A DNA stretch of 64,000 bases from PRO6 sp035565775 (GTDB lineage Bacteria > Pseudomonadota > Alphaproteobacteria > Rhizobiales > Xanthobacteraceae). The notes beneath the pieces were generated by a model. It was given only the letters and a program-made list of their open reading frames with translations. It made no database searches and was not told the DNA's origin. Position numbers and translations under genes: made by a program. Location of the stretch: assembly GCA_035565775.1 (NCBI GenBank), contig DATMRW010000021.1:1009217-1073216 (forward strand). The letters are read 5' to 3'. Position 1 is the first letter of the stretch. The number at the start of each line of letters is the position of its first letter. This document shows, piece after piece, positions 17,424 to 28,677 of the stretch.

Positions 17424-18695
17424 ATTTCGGTATCGGACACAACCAACAAGGACAACCTGCTGCTGCTGATCCAGCTTCGCTGGATCGCGGTTGTGGGTCA
17501 GATCGTGACGATACTCATCGTCCATTTTGCCATGGGGGTCGGCCTTCCGATCCAGCAGATGGGGACGGTCGTTCTTTGCCTGATTGGCCTCAACTTCGTC
17601 AGCCTGCTGCGCTACCACCACCAGGAGAGCACGACTAACACCGAACTTCTCCTCGAGCTTCTGCTCGATGTCGCGGCCCTCACCGTCCAGATCTATTTGA
17701 GCGGGGGCGCATCCAACCCGTTCATCTCGCTCTTCCTGCTGCAGGTGACGCTCGGCGCCATCCTGCTCGAGTCGTGGTCGGTCTGGTTTCTGGTGGTCAT
17801 AACCAGCGCCTGTTATGTCCTGCTCACCTTGTTCTATCGGGAGCTTGAGGTTCCGCATCTGCACGGCAGCAACTTTCTCAACCTCCATATTCAGGGGATG
17901 TTTGTCTGCTTTGTGCTGGCGGCGTGCTTGCTCGTTCTCTTCATCGGAAGGATCACGCGAAACTTGCGGGCGCGCGACACGCGGCTCGCCGAACTGCGGC
18001 AGCACTCGATTGAAGAAGATCATATCGTGCGAATGGGCCTGCTCGCTTCGGGGGCCGCTCACGAGCTCGGCACGCCGCTTGCCACGCTGTCTGTGATCCT
18101 CGGCGACTGGAGCCGGATGCGGGAGATCCGTGGCAATGAAGAGCTGGCTCAGGAACTCGAAGAAATGCAAGCCCAGCTCGACCGCTGCAAGACAATCGTC
18201 TCAGGCATTCTGATGTCATCCGGCGAAGCCCGCGGGGAAGGAACCGTTCATACGTCGATACGCGATTTCTTCGATGACGTGGCTGCCGAATGGTCTTCGG
18301 CTCGTTCGCCATCGTCGTTTCAGTATGAGAACGTCTTTCGCGCGGATCACCCCATGATCTCGGACCTGGCGCTAAAGCAGGTTCTTTTCAACGTTCTGGA
18401 CAATGCTTACGAGGCGTCCCCCGACCATGTGTCTATGCGGATAGAACCATTGGATGACGCGGTGGCGGTGACCGTTGTCGATGAGGGACCCGGCTTTTCA
18501 GACGATGTGCTGGGCCGGCTGGGCAAGCCTTATGCAACCACGAAAAATCGGCCGGGAGCCGGGCTTGGCCTGTTCCTGGTCGTCAATGTCGTCCGAAAGC
18601 TGGGGGGTCAAGTTACGGCCACAAACAGACCCGAAGGAGGCGCGCAGGTCGCAATAGAGCTTCCGCTTTCGATGCTGCGCGGATCAGATACATGA
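17424..18695 (+). CDS. regS: Redox-sensing histidine kinase RegS (RegB/PrrB family)
   Basis: A 423-residue membrane kinase if it starts at ATT 17424. Residues LIQLRWIAVVGQ, conserved near the N-terminus of RegB proteins, lie upstream of the first GTG (17493), so the true start must be earlier. The in-frame TAG at 17412 leaves only ATT 17424 with a good ribosome site (AGGAG, 6 bases before). Further on are six membrane segments, the quinone-binding GGASNPF motif, the H-box MGLLASGAAHELGTPLATL, a Cys in RCKTIVSGIL matching the redox-active Cys region, the N-box NVLDNAYEAS and glycine boxes DEGPGF and GAGLGLFLV. It phosphorylates RegR under reducing conditions. The start codon is unusual and less certain than the function. 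Confidence 0.9.
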   Translation: MSVSDTTNKDNLLLLIQLRWIAVVGQIVTILIVHFAMGVGLPIQQMGTVVLCLIGLNFVSLLRYHHQESTTNTELLLELLLDVAALTVQIYLSGGASNPFISLFLLQVTLGAILLESWSVWFLVVITSACYVLLTLFYRELEVPHLHGSNFLNLHIQGMFVCFVLAACLLVLFIGRITRNLRARDTRLAELRQHSIEEDHIVRMGLLASGAAHELGTPLATLSVILGDWSRMREIRGNEELAQELEEMQAQLDRCKTIVSGILMSSGEARGEGTVHTSIRDFFDDVAAEWSSARSPSSFQYENVFRADHPMISDLALKQVLFNVLDNAYEASPDHVSMRIEPLDDAVAVTVVDEGPGFSDDVLGRLGKPYATTKNRPGAGLGLFLVVNVVRKLGGQVTATNRPEGGAQVAIELPLSMLRGSDT

Positions 18696-19222
18696 CACAA
18701 CGTACCCTCATCATTGTCGAGGACGACCTTTCGTTCGCGAAGGCCCTTAAAAGATCGTTCGAGCGACGCAACTATGAGGTTCACCATGCAGCAGGCTTCG
18801 ACTCCCTCGAGCAGTTGCTGGAGCGGGTTTCGCCGTCTTACGCGATCGTTGATCTCAAGCTCGTTGGGCCTTCGGGCCTCGATTGCGTAAAAGCGCTTCA
18901 TGCCAACGACCCTTCGACCCGGATCGTCGTCCTGACCGGATTTGCAAGCATCGTCACCGCGGTGGAAGCCATCAAGCTGGGCGCATGTCACTATCTTCCC
19001 AAGCCGGCCAATACCGACGACATCGAGAAAGCCTTCGACCAAACGGATGGCAACTCCGATGTGCCGGTCGAAGGACAGCGCACCTCGCTCAAGAATCTGG
19101 AATGGGAACGGATTCACGAAACTCTGGTCGAAACAGATTTCAACATCTCGGAGGCGGCCCGACGGCTCGGAATGCATCGGCGCACGCTCGCCCGGAAACT
19201 CGATAAACGACCATTGAGGTAG
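18692..19222 (+). CDS. regR: Response regulator RegR (RegA/PrrA/ActR family)
   Basis: A 176-residue two-domain regulator. The receiver domain has acidic residues EDD at 10-12, the phospho-acceptor Asp in YAIVDLKLVGPSGLD and the switch Lys in YLPKPANTDD. A proline-poor linker leads to a Fis-type helix-turn-helix at the C-terminus (NISEAARRLGMHRRTLARKL), essentially the invariant RegA DNA-binding helix. The start overlaps the regS stop by 4 bases. In relatives it activates cbb3 and other respiratory, photosynthetic or nitrogen-fixation genes, consistent with its place beside the cco operon. Confidence 0.95.
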   Translation: MTQRTLIIVEDDLSFAKALKRSFERRNYEVHHAAGFDSLEQLLERVSPSYAIVDLKLVGPSGLDCVKALHANDPSTRIVVLTGFASIVTAVEAIKLGACHYLPKPANTDDIEKAFDQTDGNSDVPVEGQRTSLKNLEWERIHETLVETDFNISEAARRLGMHRRTLARKLDKRPLR

Positions 19223-19453
19223 CGTATTTTTGGCGAGATCGAATCCGACGTTTGGCATTCCCCGTCGCTCGAAGGAACCACTCTTCCTCAGAGGCCACTT
19301 CATCGCCGGACGAAAACGTCCGCACACCCGCGGCATCCTGACCATCAGCCTGATTTTCGCCGTCAGCTTTCGCGGCCGCGCCGCTCACCGGAGGCGGACA
19401 GTGGGCATCACCGTGCAACCGCCTCTTCGGGCAGCTCAAACCCGGAGCGGATG

Positions 19454-19481
19454 AAAAAGGGGAGCCGAAACCGGCTCCCCC
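19454..19481 (-). terminator. Rho-independent terminator of the glp operon
   Basis: On the minus strand a GGGGGAGCCGG stem, TTT loop and CCGGCTCCCC partner are followed by TTTTT. It lies 30 bases past the glpV stop, in the right orientation to end the glpRDSTPQUV transcript. Confidence 0.85.
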
Positions 19482-19511
19482 GCATGATACCAGCCGCAAA
19501 ACCGGAATCGC

Positions 19512-21236
<1,725 letters not shown>

Positions 21237-21319
21237 AGTCCAGTCCTCCCTTTGCAAAGTTGTCGAACGCTTTATTTCCAGAAGCAGATGGCACGCTGCT
21301 CCTGCCGTTGTTTCCCTCC

Positions 21320-21607
21320 CTATACGAAGCGGAACACGCCGATCGCGTAGACCACCGACAGGGCGAGAGCCCACCACAGGTTGGGTCCGATCAGACCCAG
21401 CCAAGCCAGATTGATGAAGGCGCTGCCGAGCAGCGCGATAAACAGTCGGTCGCCCCGCGTCGTCTCGAAACGCAAAACGCCGACCCGCGGCGCGCCGCCG
21501 GGCGAGGCATATTCCCATACGCCCATGCCGACCAGAAGCAGCGCGATCACGACGAAGAACGTCGCGGTCGGCCAGGTCCACGCCATCCAGGAGAAATTCA
21601 GGTTCAT
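21320..21607 (-). CDS. glpU: Small membrane protein GlpU (DUF2160)
   Basis: A 95-residue protein with three hydrophobic segments (WPTATFFVVIALLLVGMGVW; LFIALLGSAFINLAWLGLI; ALALSVVYAIGVFRFV) separated by YASPGGAPRVGVLRFETTRG. ATG at 21607 follows a GGGAGG ribosome site. It matches the DUF2160 protein that sits between permease and binding protein in glycerol ABC operons; its exact role in transport is not established. Confidence 0.9.
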   Translation of the reverse strand: MNLNFSWMAWTWPTATFFVVIALLLVGMGVWEYASPGGAPRVGVLRFETTRGDRLFIALLGSAFINLAWLGLIGPNLWWALALSVVYAIGVFRFV

Positions 21608-21662
21608 CGCCGCGCCTCCCTCAACAGCGTGGCCCCAGTGCCGGTCGCGTCCACAGACAGCA

Positions 21663-22592
<930 letters not shown>

Positions 22593-22593
22593 G

Positions 22594-23487
22594 TCACTTG
22601 CCCGTTTCGTAGTTGGTCATCACGGTGTAGAACACCCACGACAACAACAGGATGATCAGGAAGTAGATCAGCGACATCGCCGCCGCGGGGCCGAGGTCGA
22701 ACTGGCCGAGCGCCATCTTCACGAGATCGATCGACAGGAACGTGGTCGAATTGCCCGGCCCGCCGCCGGTGACCACGAACGGCTCGGTGTAGATCATGAA
22801 CGAGTCCATGAAGCGCAGCAGCACGGCGATCAAAAGCACCCGGCTCATCTTCGGCAACTGGATGTAGCGGAAGACGGCCCAGCGCGACGCGCCGTCGATC
22901 TTGGCCGCCTGATAGAAGGCATCCGGGATCGACGCGAGGCCGGCATAGCACAGCAGCACGACAAGGCTGGTCCAGTGCCAGACGTCCATGACGATGACCG
23001 TGATCCAGGCGTCGAGCGGGTTCTGCACGTAATTGTAGGAGATGCCGAGCGCATTGAGCGTGTAGCCGAGCAGCCCGATATCGGTGCGGCCAAAAATCTG
23101 CCAGATGGTGCCGACCACATTCCACGGAATGAGCAGCGGCAGCGCCATCAGCACCAGACAGACCGGCACGCCCCAGCCTTTCTTCGGCATGTTGATCGCG
23201 ATGAAAATGCCGAGCGGGACCTCGATCGCCAGAATGATGAACGAGAACGCGAGATTGCGAAACATCGACAGCCAGAACCGCTCGGAGCGCAAAATCTCGA
23301 CGAACCAGTCGGCGCCATGCCAGAAGAACTGATTGTTGCCAAAAGTGTCCTGCACCGAATAGTTCACCACCGTCATCAGCGGGATCACCGCCGAGAAGGC
23401 GACCAGCACCAGCACCGGAAGCACGAGGAACCAGGCCTTGTTGTTCCAGGTCTTGTCCACCGCTAGCCCCCCGTCTCGACGCGCCAC
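22594..23487 (-). CDS. glpP: Glycerol ABC transporter permease GlpP
   Basis: A 297-residue MalF-type permease with six helices starting at NNKAWFLVLPVLVLVAFSAV and the EAA loop ASIPDAFYQAAKIDGASRWA. The start is uncertain. The 23487 start overlaps glpT by 25 bases, whereas GTG at 23460 (9 codons later, just after the glpT stop and a GGGGG run) is equally plausible. Forms the channel with GlpQ. Confidence 0.92.
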   Translation of the reverse strand: MARRDGGLAVDKTWNNKAWFLVLPVLVLVAFSAVIPLMTVVNYSVQDTFGNNQFFWHGADWFVEILRSERFWLSMFRNLAFSFIILAIEVPLGIFIAINMPKKGWGVPVCLVLMALPLLIPWNVVGTIWQIFGRTDIGLLGYTLNALGISYNYVQNPLDAWITVIVMDVWHWTSLVVLLCYAGLASIPDAFYQAAKIDGASRWAVFRYIQLPKMSRVLLIAVLLRFMDSFMIYTEPFVVTGGGPGNSTTFLSIDLVKMALGQFDLGPAAAMSLIYFLIILLLSWVFYTVMTNYETGK

Positions 23488-24530
23488 GAGCCGGCGAAGA
23501 GATTGATCCCGGCCGGGTCGAAATGGATATGCGGATCGGTTGGAATCTCGGCTTCTTCCGGCACGACGGCGACAATCTCCCGGCCCTCGAGCATGGCGCG
23601 CACGATCTTGCGACGCCCGATGTCCTCGACCTTGGCGATCGTGACCGGCATTCCGTGGCGGTCGATCTGGACATATTCGGGCCGGATGCCGAGCTCGATG
23701 GCATCGCCATCGGCCTTCGGCGGGCCGGGCAGAGCAATTTTCTGGCGGCCGAGGCGGACGTGGTCGCCGTCGATCGTTACCGGCAGCACATTCATGCCGG
23801 GCGAGCCGATGAAATAACCGACGAATGTGTGGCGCGGCCGCTCGAACAGCTCCGCCGGCGTGCCGATCTGCACGATCTCGCCGTCATACATCACCACCAC
23901 CCGCTCGGCGAAGGTCAGTGCCTCCGTCTGGTCGTGCGTCACATAGACCATGGTATAGCCGAAGCGCTTCTGCAGCTGCTTGAGCTGCGAGCGCAGCATC
24001 CATTTCATATGCGGATCGATGACGGTGAGCGGCTCGTCGAACAGGATGGCGCTGACATCGGAGCGCACCAGCCCGCGCCCCAGCGATATTTTTTGCTTCT
24101 GATCGGCGGTCAGCCCCCGCGCCCGGCGCTTCGCCCAGTCCGCAAGACCGATCATGTCGAGGATCTCGCGCACCTTGCGGTCGACATCCGGCCCCGGCAC
24201 GCCGCGATTGCGCAGCGGAAATGCCAGATTGTCGTAGACCGTCATGGTGTCGTAGATGACGGGAAACTGGAAAACCTGGGCGATGTTGCGTTCCTGCGGA
24301 GACAGCGCGGTGACGTCGCGGCGATCGAACAGCACGCGCCCCTCCGATGCCCGCAGCAGGCCGGAAATGATATTGAGAAGGGTCGTCTTGCCGCAGCCGC
24401 TCGGGCCAAGTAGGGCATAGGCGCCGCCATCCTCGAAGGCGTGATGCACCTCCTTGAGCGCGTAGTCCGCATCCGTCTTCGGCGCGGCGACATAGGAGTG
24501 ACGAATGTGATCGAGGCCGATGCGCGCCAT
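23463..24530 (-). CDS. glpT: Glycerol ABC transporter ATPase GlpT, with degenerate signature motif
   Basis: A 355-residue ATPase. Walker A is GPSGCGKTT, Q-loop QVFQFPVIYD, Walker B AILFDEPLTVID and switch His VYVTHDQTEA, all intact. The ABC signature that should read LSGGQ is replaced by LTADQKQKISLGRGL. A C-terminal TOBE-like domain covers the last 110 residues. In a GlpS-GlpT heterodimer this altered signature faces the GlpS nucleotide site. The gene lies 8 bases after glpS. The name comes from the conserved glpRDSTPQUV order; it is not the glycerol-3-phosphate antiporter GlpT of enterics. Confidence 0.93.
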   Translation of the reverse strand: MARIGLDHIRHSYVAAPKTDADYALKEVHHAFEDGGAYALLGPSGCGKTTLLNIISGLLRASEGRVLFDRRDVTALSPQERNIAQVFQFPVIYDTMTVYDNLAFPLRNRGVPGPDVDRKVREILDMIGLADWAKRRARGLTADQKQKISLGRGLVRSDVSAILFDEPLTVIDPHMKWMLRSQLKQLQKRFGYTMVYVTHDQTEALTFAERVVVMYDGEIVQIGTPAELFERPRHTFVGYFIGSPGMNVLPVTIDGDHVRLGRQKIALPGPPKADGDAIELGIRPEYVQIDRHGMPVTIAKVEDIGRRKIVRAMLEGREIVAVVPEEAEIPTDPHIHFDPAGINLFAGSWRVETGG

Positions 24531-24538
24531 GCCCCCTC

Positions 24539-25621
24539 CTAAGCCGCCAGCCTGCGGCCGGCCGCGACCGATCGGCCGTCCTGATCGAACACCATCAGGT
24601 GGCGCGGATCAATGAAGACCTCCACGACCTCGTCGGGGTCGAAGGCGTGGACGCCCGGCGCCAGCATGACCCAGCGGACATCGGCGAAATCGAGATGGAT
24701 AAAGCTTTCCGATCCGGTGATCTCGGTGATCGAGACCTTTGCGCGCACCGAAGGCGCATGCGGCACCGGCGGCGCAAGCGAGAGATGGTGCGGCTGAAAG
24801 CCGATGGTGTAAGGACCGTCGGCAATCGCGGCGAGACCCGCAGGGACCGCAAGATTGACGCCGCCATCGAGACAGAAGCTCGGCCCGACCTTGTCGAGCA
24901 TGATGGTGTTGAGCGGCGGATCGGCGAAGGTCTGCGCCGTCACCAAGTCGCGCGGCTGGCGGAAAACCTCGATCGTCGGCCCGAACTGCGTGATGCGGCC
25001 CTCGGACAGCGTCGCGGTCTTGCCGCCGAGGAGCAGCGCCTCGGACGGTTCGGTGGTCGCATAGACGAAGATCGCGCCGGATTCCGCGAAGATCTTTGGC
25101 AGCTCCTCGCGCAATTCCTCCCGCAGCTTGTAGTCGAGATTGGCGAGCGGCTCATCGAGCAGCACGAGCCCGGCATTCTTGACGATGGCGCGGGCGATCG
25201 CGGTGCGCTGCTGCTGGCCGCCGGACAGGCTGAGCGGCGTCCGCAACAGATAGGGCGTCAGTTTCAGAAGCTCGGCCGCTTGGCGCACGGCACCGTCGAT
25301 CCGGCCCGATGCCACGCCGGCGACGCGCAGGGGCGAGGCGATGTTTTCATAGACCGAGAGCGTCGGATAATTGATGAACTGCTGGTAGACCATCGCGACG
25401 TTGCGCTTCTGGACGGACACGCCGGTCACATTCGCGCCGTCGAACCACACCGAGCCGGAAGTCGGGGCATCGAGACCGGCCATCAACCGCATCAGGCTGG
25501 TCTTGCCCGCAAGCGTCGGGCCGAGCAGGACGTTGAGGGTGCCGCGCTCAAGCGTCAGCGAGACATCGTCGATATGGACCGCTCCGCCCGCCACCTTGGA
25601 CACTTGCCTGAGTTCCAGCAT
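24539..25621 (-). CDS. glpS: Glycerol ABC transporter ATPase GlpS, lacking the switch histidine
   Basis: A 360-residue ATPase. Walker A is GPTLAGKTS, Q-loop MVYQQFINYP, the signature LSGGQQQRTAIARAI is canonical and Walker B is LVLLDEPLANLD. The position of the switch His (normally VTHD) reads YATTEPSEAL, so the His is absent. It pairs with GlpT; together they can form one complete and one defective ATP site. The C-terminal regulatory domain ends PRHLMVFDQDG. It lies 21 bases after glpD. Confidence 0.93.
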   Translation of the reverse strand: MLELRQVSKVAGGAVHIDDVSLTLERGTLNVLLGPTLAGKTSLMRLMAGLDAPTSGSVWFDGANVTGVSVQKRNVAMVYQQFINYPTLSVYENIASPLRVAGVASGRIDGAVRQAAELLKLTPYLLRTPLSLSGGQQQRTAIARAIVKNAGLVLLDEPLANLDYKLREELREELPKIFAESGAIFVYATTEPSEALLLGGKTATLSEGRITQFGPTIEVFRQPRDLVTAQTFADPPLNTIMLDKVGPSFCLDGGVNLAVPAGLAAIADGPYTIGFQPHHLSLAPPVPHAPSVRAKVSITEITGSESFIHLDFADVRWVMLAPGVHAFDPDEVVEVFIDPRHLMVFDQDGRSVAAGRRLAA

Positions 25622-25642
25622 CGCCCTCTCCCCGGCCGACCG

Positions 25643-27172
25643 TCATTCAGCCGCAGCGTTATCGCCCCAACATTCCTCACTTCTCATAAAATCTTCGAGC
25701 TCAGCCGCCTCGTCCTGTGTCAATCGCAGGCCGAGCTTGGTCCTCCGCCATAGTACATCTTCGGCGGCCCGTGCCCACTCCTCGCGCATCAGATAGCGCA
25801 CTTCCGCCTCGTGCAGATCGGCGCCAAAGCAGCGGCCGAGATCGGCGCGCGATCGCGCCGAGCCGAGAATGACGCGTGCCTTGGTGCCATAGAGGCGCAT
25901 CAGGCGCGTCGCGTGGGCCTGATCGAGGAAAGGAAAATCGCGCTTCAGCCGATCCCTTTCGGCATCGAAGCCGGTGACAGGAAAATTGCCGCCGGGCAAC
26001 GGCATCGCGGCGGTCCACGGCGCAACGCGCCGGCCGAGCAACGCCTCGATCTTCTCCAGCGCCGCTTCCGAAAGCCGGCGGAAGGTCGTGATCTTGCCGC
26101 CCACGATATTGATGACCGCCGCTTCGCCTTCGGAATGATCGAGCTGGATGACGTAGTCGCGCGTCGCCTCCTGCGCCTTCGACGCGCCATCGTCGAACAG
26201 CGGGCGTACTGCCGAATAGGTCCAGACGATGTCGGCGCGGCGCACCGGCTCGGCAAAATACTCGCTCGCCGCGGCGCGCAGATAATCGGCCTCGGCGTCG
26301 CTGATCCGTACGTCATGCGGATCGCCGGTGTAATCGCGATCGGTGGTGCCGATCAGCGTGAAATCCCCCTCATAGGGAATGGCGAAAATGATCCGCCCGT
26401 CCTTGTTCTGGAAGAAATAGGCGCGCGGATCATCAAACTTCTTGCCGACGACGATATGGCTGCCCTGCACCAGCCGCACGTTATGCACGTCGGTGCGGCC
26501 GAGCGTCTGCGCGATGACGTGATCGACCCACGGCCCCGTCGCGTTGACGAGCAGCCGTGCCTGCACGGTATCCGTCTTGCCGGTCCGCGTGTCCTCGACC
26601 GTGACGCTCCACAAACCCTCGGTCCGCCGCGCCGCCGTGACTTTGGCGCGGGTGCGGATCGCCGCGCCGCGGTCAGCCGCATCGCGGGCGTTGAGCGCGA
26701 CGAGGCGGGCATCGTCGACCCAGCCGTCGGAGTATTCGAACGCCTTGGAAAAGATCTTCTTCAGGGGCGCACCGGCAGGATCGCGCCGCATGTCCAGCGT
26801 CTTGGTCGGCGGCAGCAGCTTGCGGCCGCCGATATGATCGTAAAGGAACAGCCCGAGCCTGAGCAGCCAAGCCGGCCGCAACCCCTTCTGATAGGGCAGC
26901 ACGAAGCGCATCGGCCGGATGATGTGCGGCGCGCTCTTCCACAACACCTCGCGCTCCATCAGCGCCTCGCGCACCAGCCGAAACTCGCGATATTCGAGAT
27001 AGCGCAGTCCGCCGTGAATCAGCTTGGTCGAGCCGGACGAGGTGCCGCTCGCGAGGTCGTTCATCTCGGCGAGATAAACCGAAAAGCCCCGCCCGGCAGC
27101 ATCGCGCGCGATGCCGCATCCATTGATGCCGCCGCCAATGACAAAGATGTCGAAGACCGGAGCGCCCGCCAC
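25643..27172 (-). CDS. glpD: Aerobic glycerol-3-phosphate dehydrogenase GlpD
   Basis: A 509-residue FAD enzyme oxidising glycerol-3-phosphate to dihydroxyacetone phosphate at the membrane. GTG at 27172 follows GGAGGAAA and immediately precedes the FAD motif (PVFDIFVIGGGINGCGIARD). A longer frame to 27463 would overlap glpR, so it is rejected. Further motifs are ASGTSSGSTKLIHGGLRYLE, VNATGPWVDHV, IGTTDRDYTGDP and the C-terminal GlpD domain with YLMREEWARAAEDVLWRR. It stands between the repressor and transporter genes, the normal place in the rhizobial glycerol operon. Confidence 0.95.
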   Translation of the reverse strand: MAGAPVFDIFVIGGGINGCGIARDAAGRGFSVYLAEMNDLASGTSSGSTKLIHGGLRYLEYREFRLVREALMEREVLWKSAPHIIRPMRFVLPYQKGLRPAWLLRLGLFLYDHIGGRKLLPPTKTLDMRRDPAGAPLKKIFSKAFEYSDGWVDDARLVALNARDAADRGAAIRTRAKVTAARRTEGLWSVTVEDTRTGKTDTVQARLLVNATGPWVDHVIAQTLGRTDVHNVRLVQGSHIVVGKKFDDPRAYFFQNKDGRIIFAIPYEGDFTLIGTTDRDYTGDPHDVRISDAEADYLRAAASEYFAEPVRRADIVWTYSAVRPLFDDGASKAQEATRDYVIQLDHSEGEAAVINIVGGKITTFRRLSEAALEKIEALLGRRVAPWTAAMPLPGGNFPVTGFDAERDRLKRDFPFLDQAHATRLMRLYGTKARVILGSARSRADLGRCFGADLHEAEVRYLMREEWARAAEDVLWRRTKLGLRLTQDEAAELEDFMRSEECWGDNAAAE

Positions 27173-27269
27173 GCTTTCCTCCAGCGGCCCCGACCTCACT
27201 ACCACAGAGCCGGGGAAGCTTTTTGAATTGGGATCGAAATCATAATGAATGTCAAACGAAATGTTTTCG

Positions 27270-28055
27270 CTACCCCTTGAGGTCGTCCGGCAGGCGCGCC
27301 GTCTCCACCAAGCGAACCTCGGCCTCCTCGCAGATGCGGCGCAGCGAGGCGACGTCGCAGCGGTCGGTGATGAAGGTATCGACCTGCGACAGATGGCCGA
27401 TCCGGACCGGGGCGGTGCGCTCGAATTTGGTCGAGTCCGAGACCAGAATGACATGGCGCGCATTGGCGATGATCGCCTGCGCGACCTTCACCTCGCGGAA
27501 ATCGAAATCGAGCAGCGCGCCATCGCCATCGATCGCCGACGCCCCGATGACCGCATAGTCGACCTTGAACTGCTTGATGAAATCGACTGCGGCCTCGCCG
27601 ACCACGCCGCCGTCCGAGCCCCGCACCACGCCTCCCGCAATCACCACCTCGATCATGGGATAAACCCTCATCCTGTTGGCAACATTGATATTATTTGTAA
27701 TGACCATCAACCCGCTATGGTCGAGCAGCGCACTGCTGACAGCCTCGGTGGTGGTGCCGATATTGATGAACAGCGACGCATTGTCGGGAATGATGCGCGC
27801 CGCCGCCCGCCCGATCGCGTCCTTCTCGTCGGCGGCGATCTTGCGCCGCGCCTCGTATTCGACATTCTCGATCCCGGAGGGAAACAGCGCGCCGCCATGG
27901 ATCCGGGTCAGCAGTTTGCGCTCGCAGAGGTCGTTCAGATCCTTGCGGATGGTCTGGGGCGTGACGTTGAAATGCACCGCCAGGGTTTCGACGAGAACGC
28001 GGCCGTCGTCCTTCGCCATCTGGATGATTTCGCTGTGCCGCGGCGACAAATACAT
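27270..28055 (-). CDS. glpR: DeoR-family repressor GlpR
   Basis: A 261-residue regulator. The N-terminal winged helix-turn-helix (residues 5-60, SPRHSEIIQMAKDDGRVLVE then VTPQTIRKDLNDLCERKLL) is of DeoR type. The C-terminal sugar-phosphate sensor domain includes FINIGTTTEAVSSAL, GGVVRGSDGGVVGEAAV and GASAIDGDGALLDFD. It is expected to repress the operon until glycerol-3-phosphate accumulates. First gene of glpRDSTPQUV, 97 bases before glpD. Confidence 0.94.
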   Translation of the reverse strand: MYLSPRHSEIIQMAKDDGRVLVETLAVHFNVTPQTIRKDLNDLCERKLLTRIHGGALFPSGIENVEYEARRKIAADEKDAIGRAAARIIPDNASLFINIGTTTEAVSSALLDHSGLMVITNNINVANRMRVYPMIEVVIAGGVVRGSDGGVVGEAAVDFIKQFKVDYAVIGASAIDGDGALLDFDFREVKVAQAIIANARHVILVSDSTKFERTAPVRIGHLSQVDTFITDRCDVASLRRICEEAEVRLVETARLPDDLKG

Positions 28056-28159
28056 CGTCCACCCTCCCGATTTTCGTTTTCCTGCTTATACGGAAAAACG
28101 AAAATCATAGAAAGCCGGTTTCCGCCGCGCCTGAACGACTGGCGGTCGAGCACGTCCCG

Positions 28160-28375
28160 CGCTTCATTCGCTGATCGACCTGTGCAAAGCGGCCTCGCTC
28201 GCCTTCGCCATTCCGGTCTCGGTGTTCGACACCGCAAGGATCGACGGCGCGATGACCGTGTGGCTCGCCACGGCGACGAAACCTACGAGACCTTCGGCGA
28301 CGAAACCGAGCATCTCGAGCCGGGTGAAATCATCTTCGCCAACGACACCGGACGGGCACATGCCCGCGCGAGGCG
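28160..28375 (+). pseudogene. Remnant resembling a B3/4-domain protein, in two frames
   Basis: One plus frame reads LIDLCKAASLAFAIPVSVFD and on to RIDGAMTVWLA. From about 28273 the sense continues in a second frame: GDETYETFGDETEHLEPGEI, then IFANDTGRAHAR. Joined, these resemble the B3/4 (PheT-like tRNA-binding) domain family, where a basic, PEPGE-like turn and an A-D-x-G segment are typical. The frame change and lack of start and end mean a decayed gene. The family assignment is tentative. Confidence 0.35.
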
Positions 28376-28677
28376 ATCAGTTCGATTCACGCTGACGGAT
28401 TTTCTCATTGGCAATCGCGCGGCAGCCAATCGCATCATCGGCGGCGGAAAGACCGACAGCGCTCGCGCCTGCATGTGCTTGTACGTCAACTGCGTACGTT
28501 GCGACCGATACTGTCATCGCCAATCTTCCTCGATGTGCCGGCAAAGATGTTGGCCGCCACGCGGATTCCGCATGGCAGGCTGTCATCGGCATCTATCATG
28601 GGAGATGGCCCCCTGTTGCCCCCATCCACTTTCCGATCATAGTCAGACCATTGGGTCTAAAGCTGAACCGGGCCAAT
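28376..28677. other. Non-coding or decayed stretch between the glp operon and mocR
   Basis: Several overlapping short frames exist on both strands but none shows a family motif or a good ribosome site. It is probably debris continuing from the B3/4-like remnant. Confidence 0.5.

Noticed and set aside
19230..19454. 74-codon plus frame after regR
   Set aside because: Basic, unstructured composition and no family signal; treated as intergenic.
25811..27226. 471-codon plus-strand frame
   Set aside because: Antisense to glpD throughout; composition typical of a shadow frame.
27173..27463. N-terminal extension of GlpD
   Set aside because: It overlaps glpR, has no FAD-domain homology, and GTG 27172 has an excellent ribosome site.
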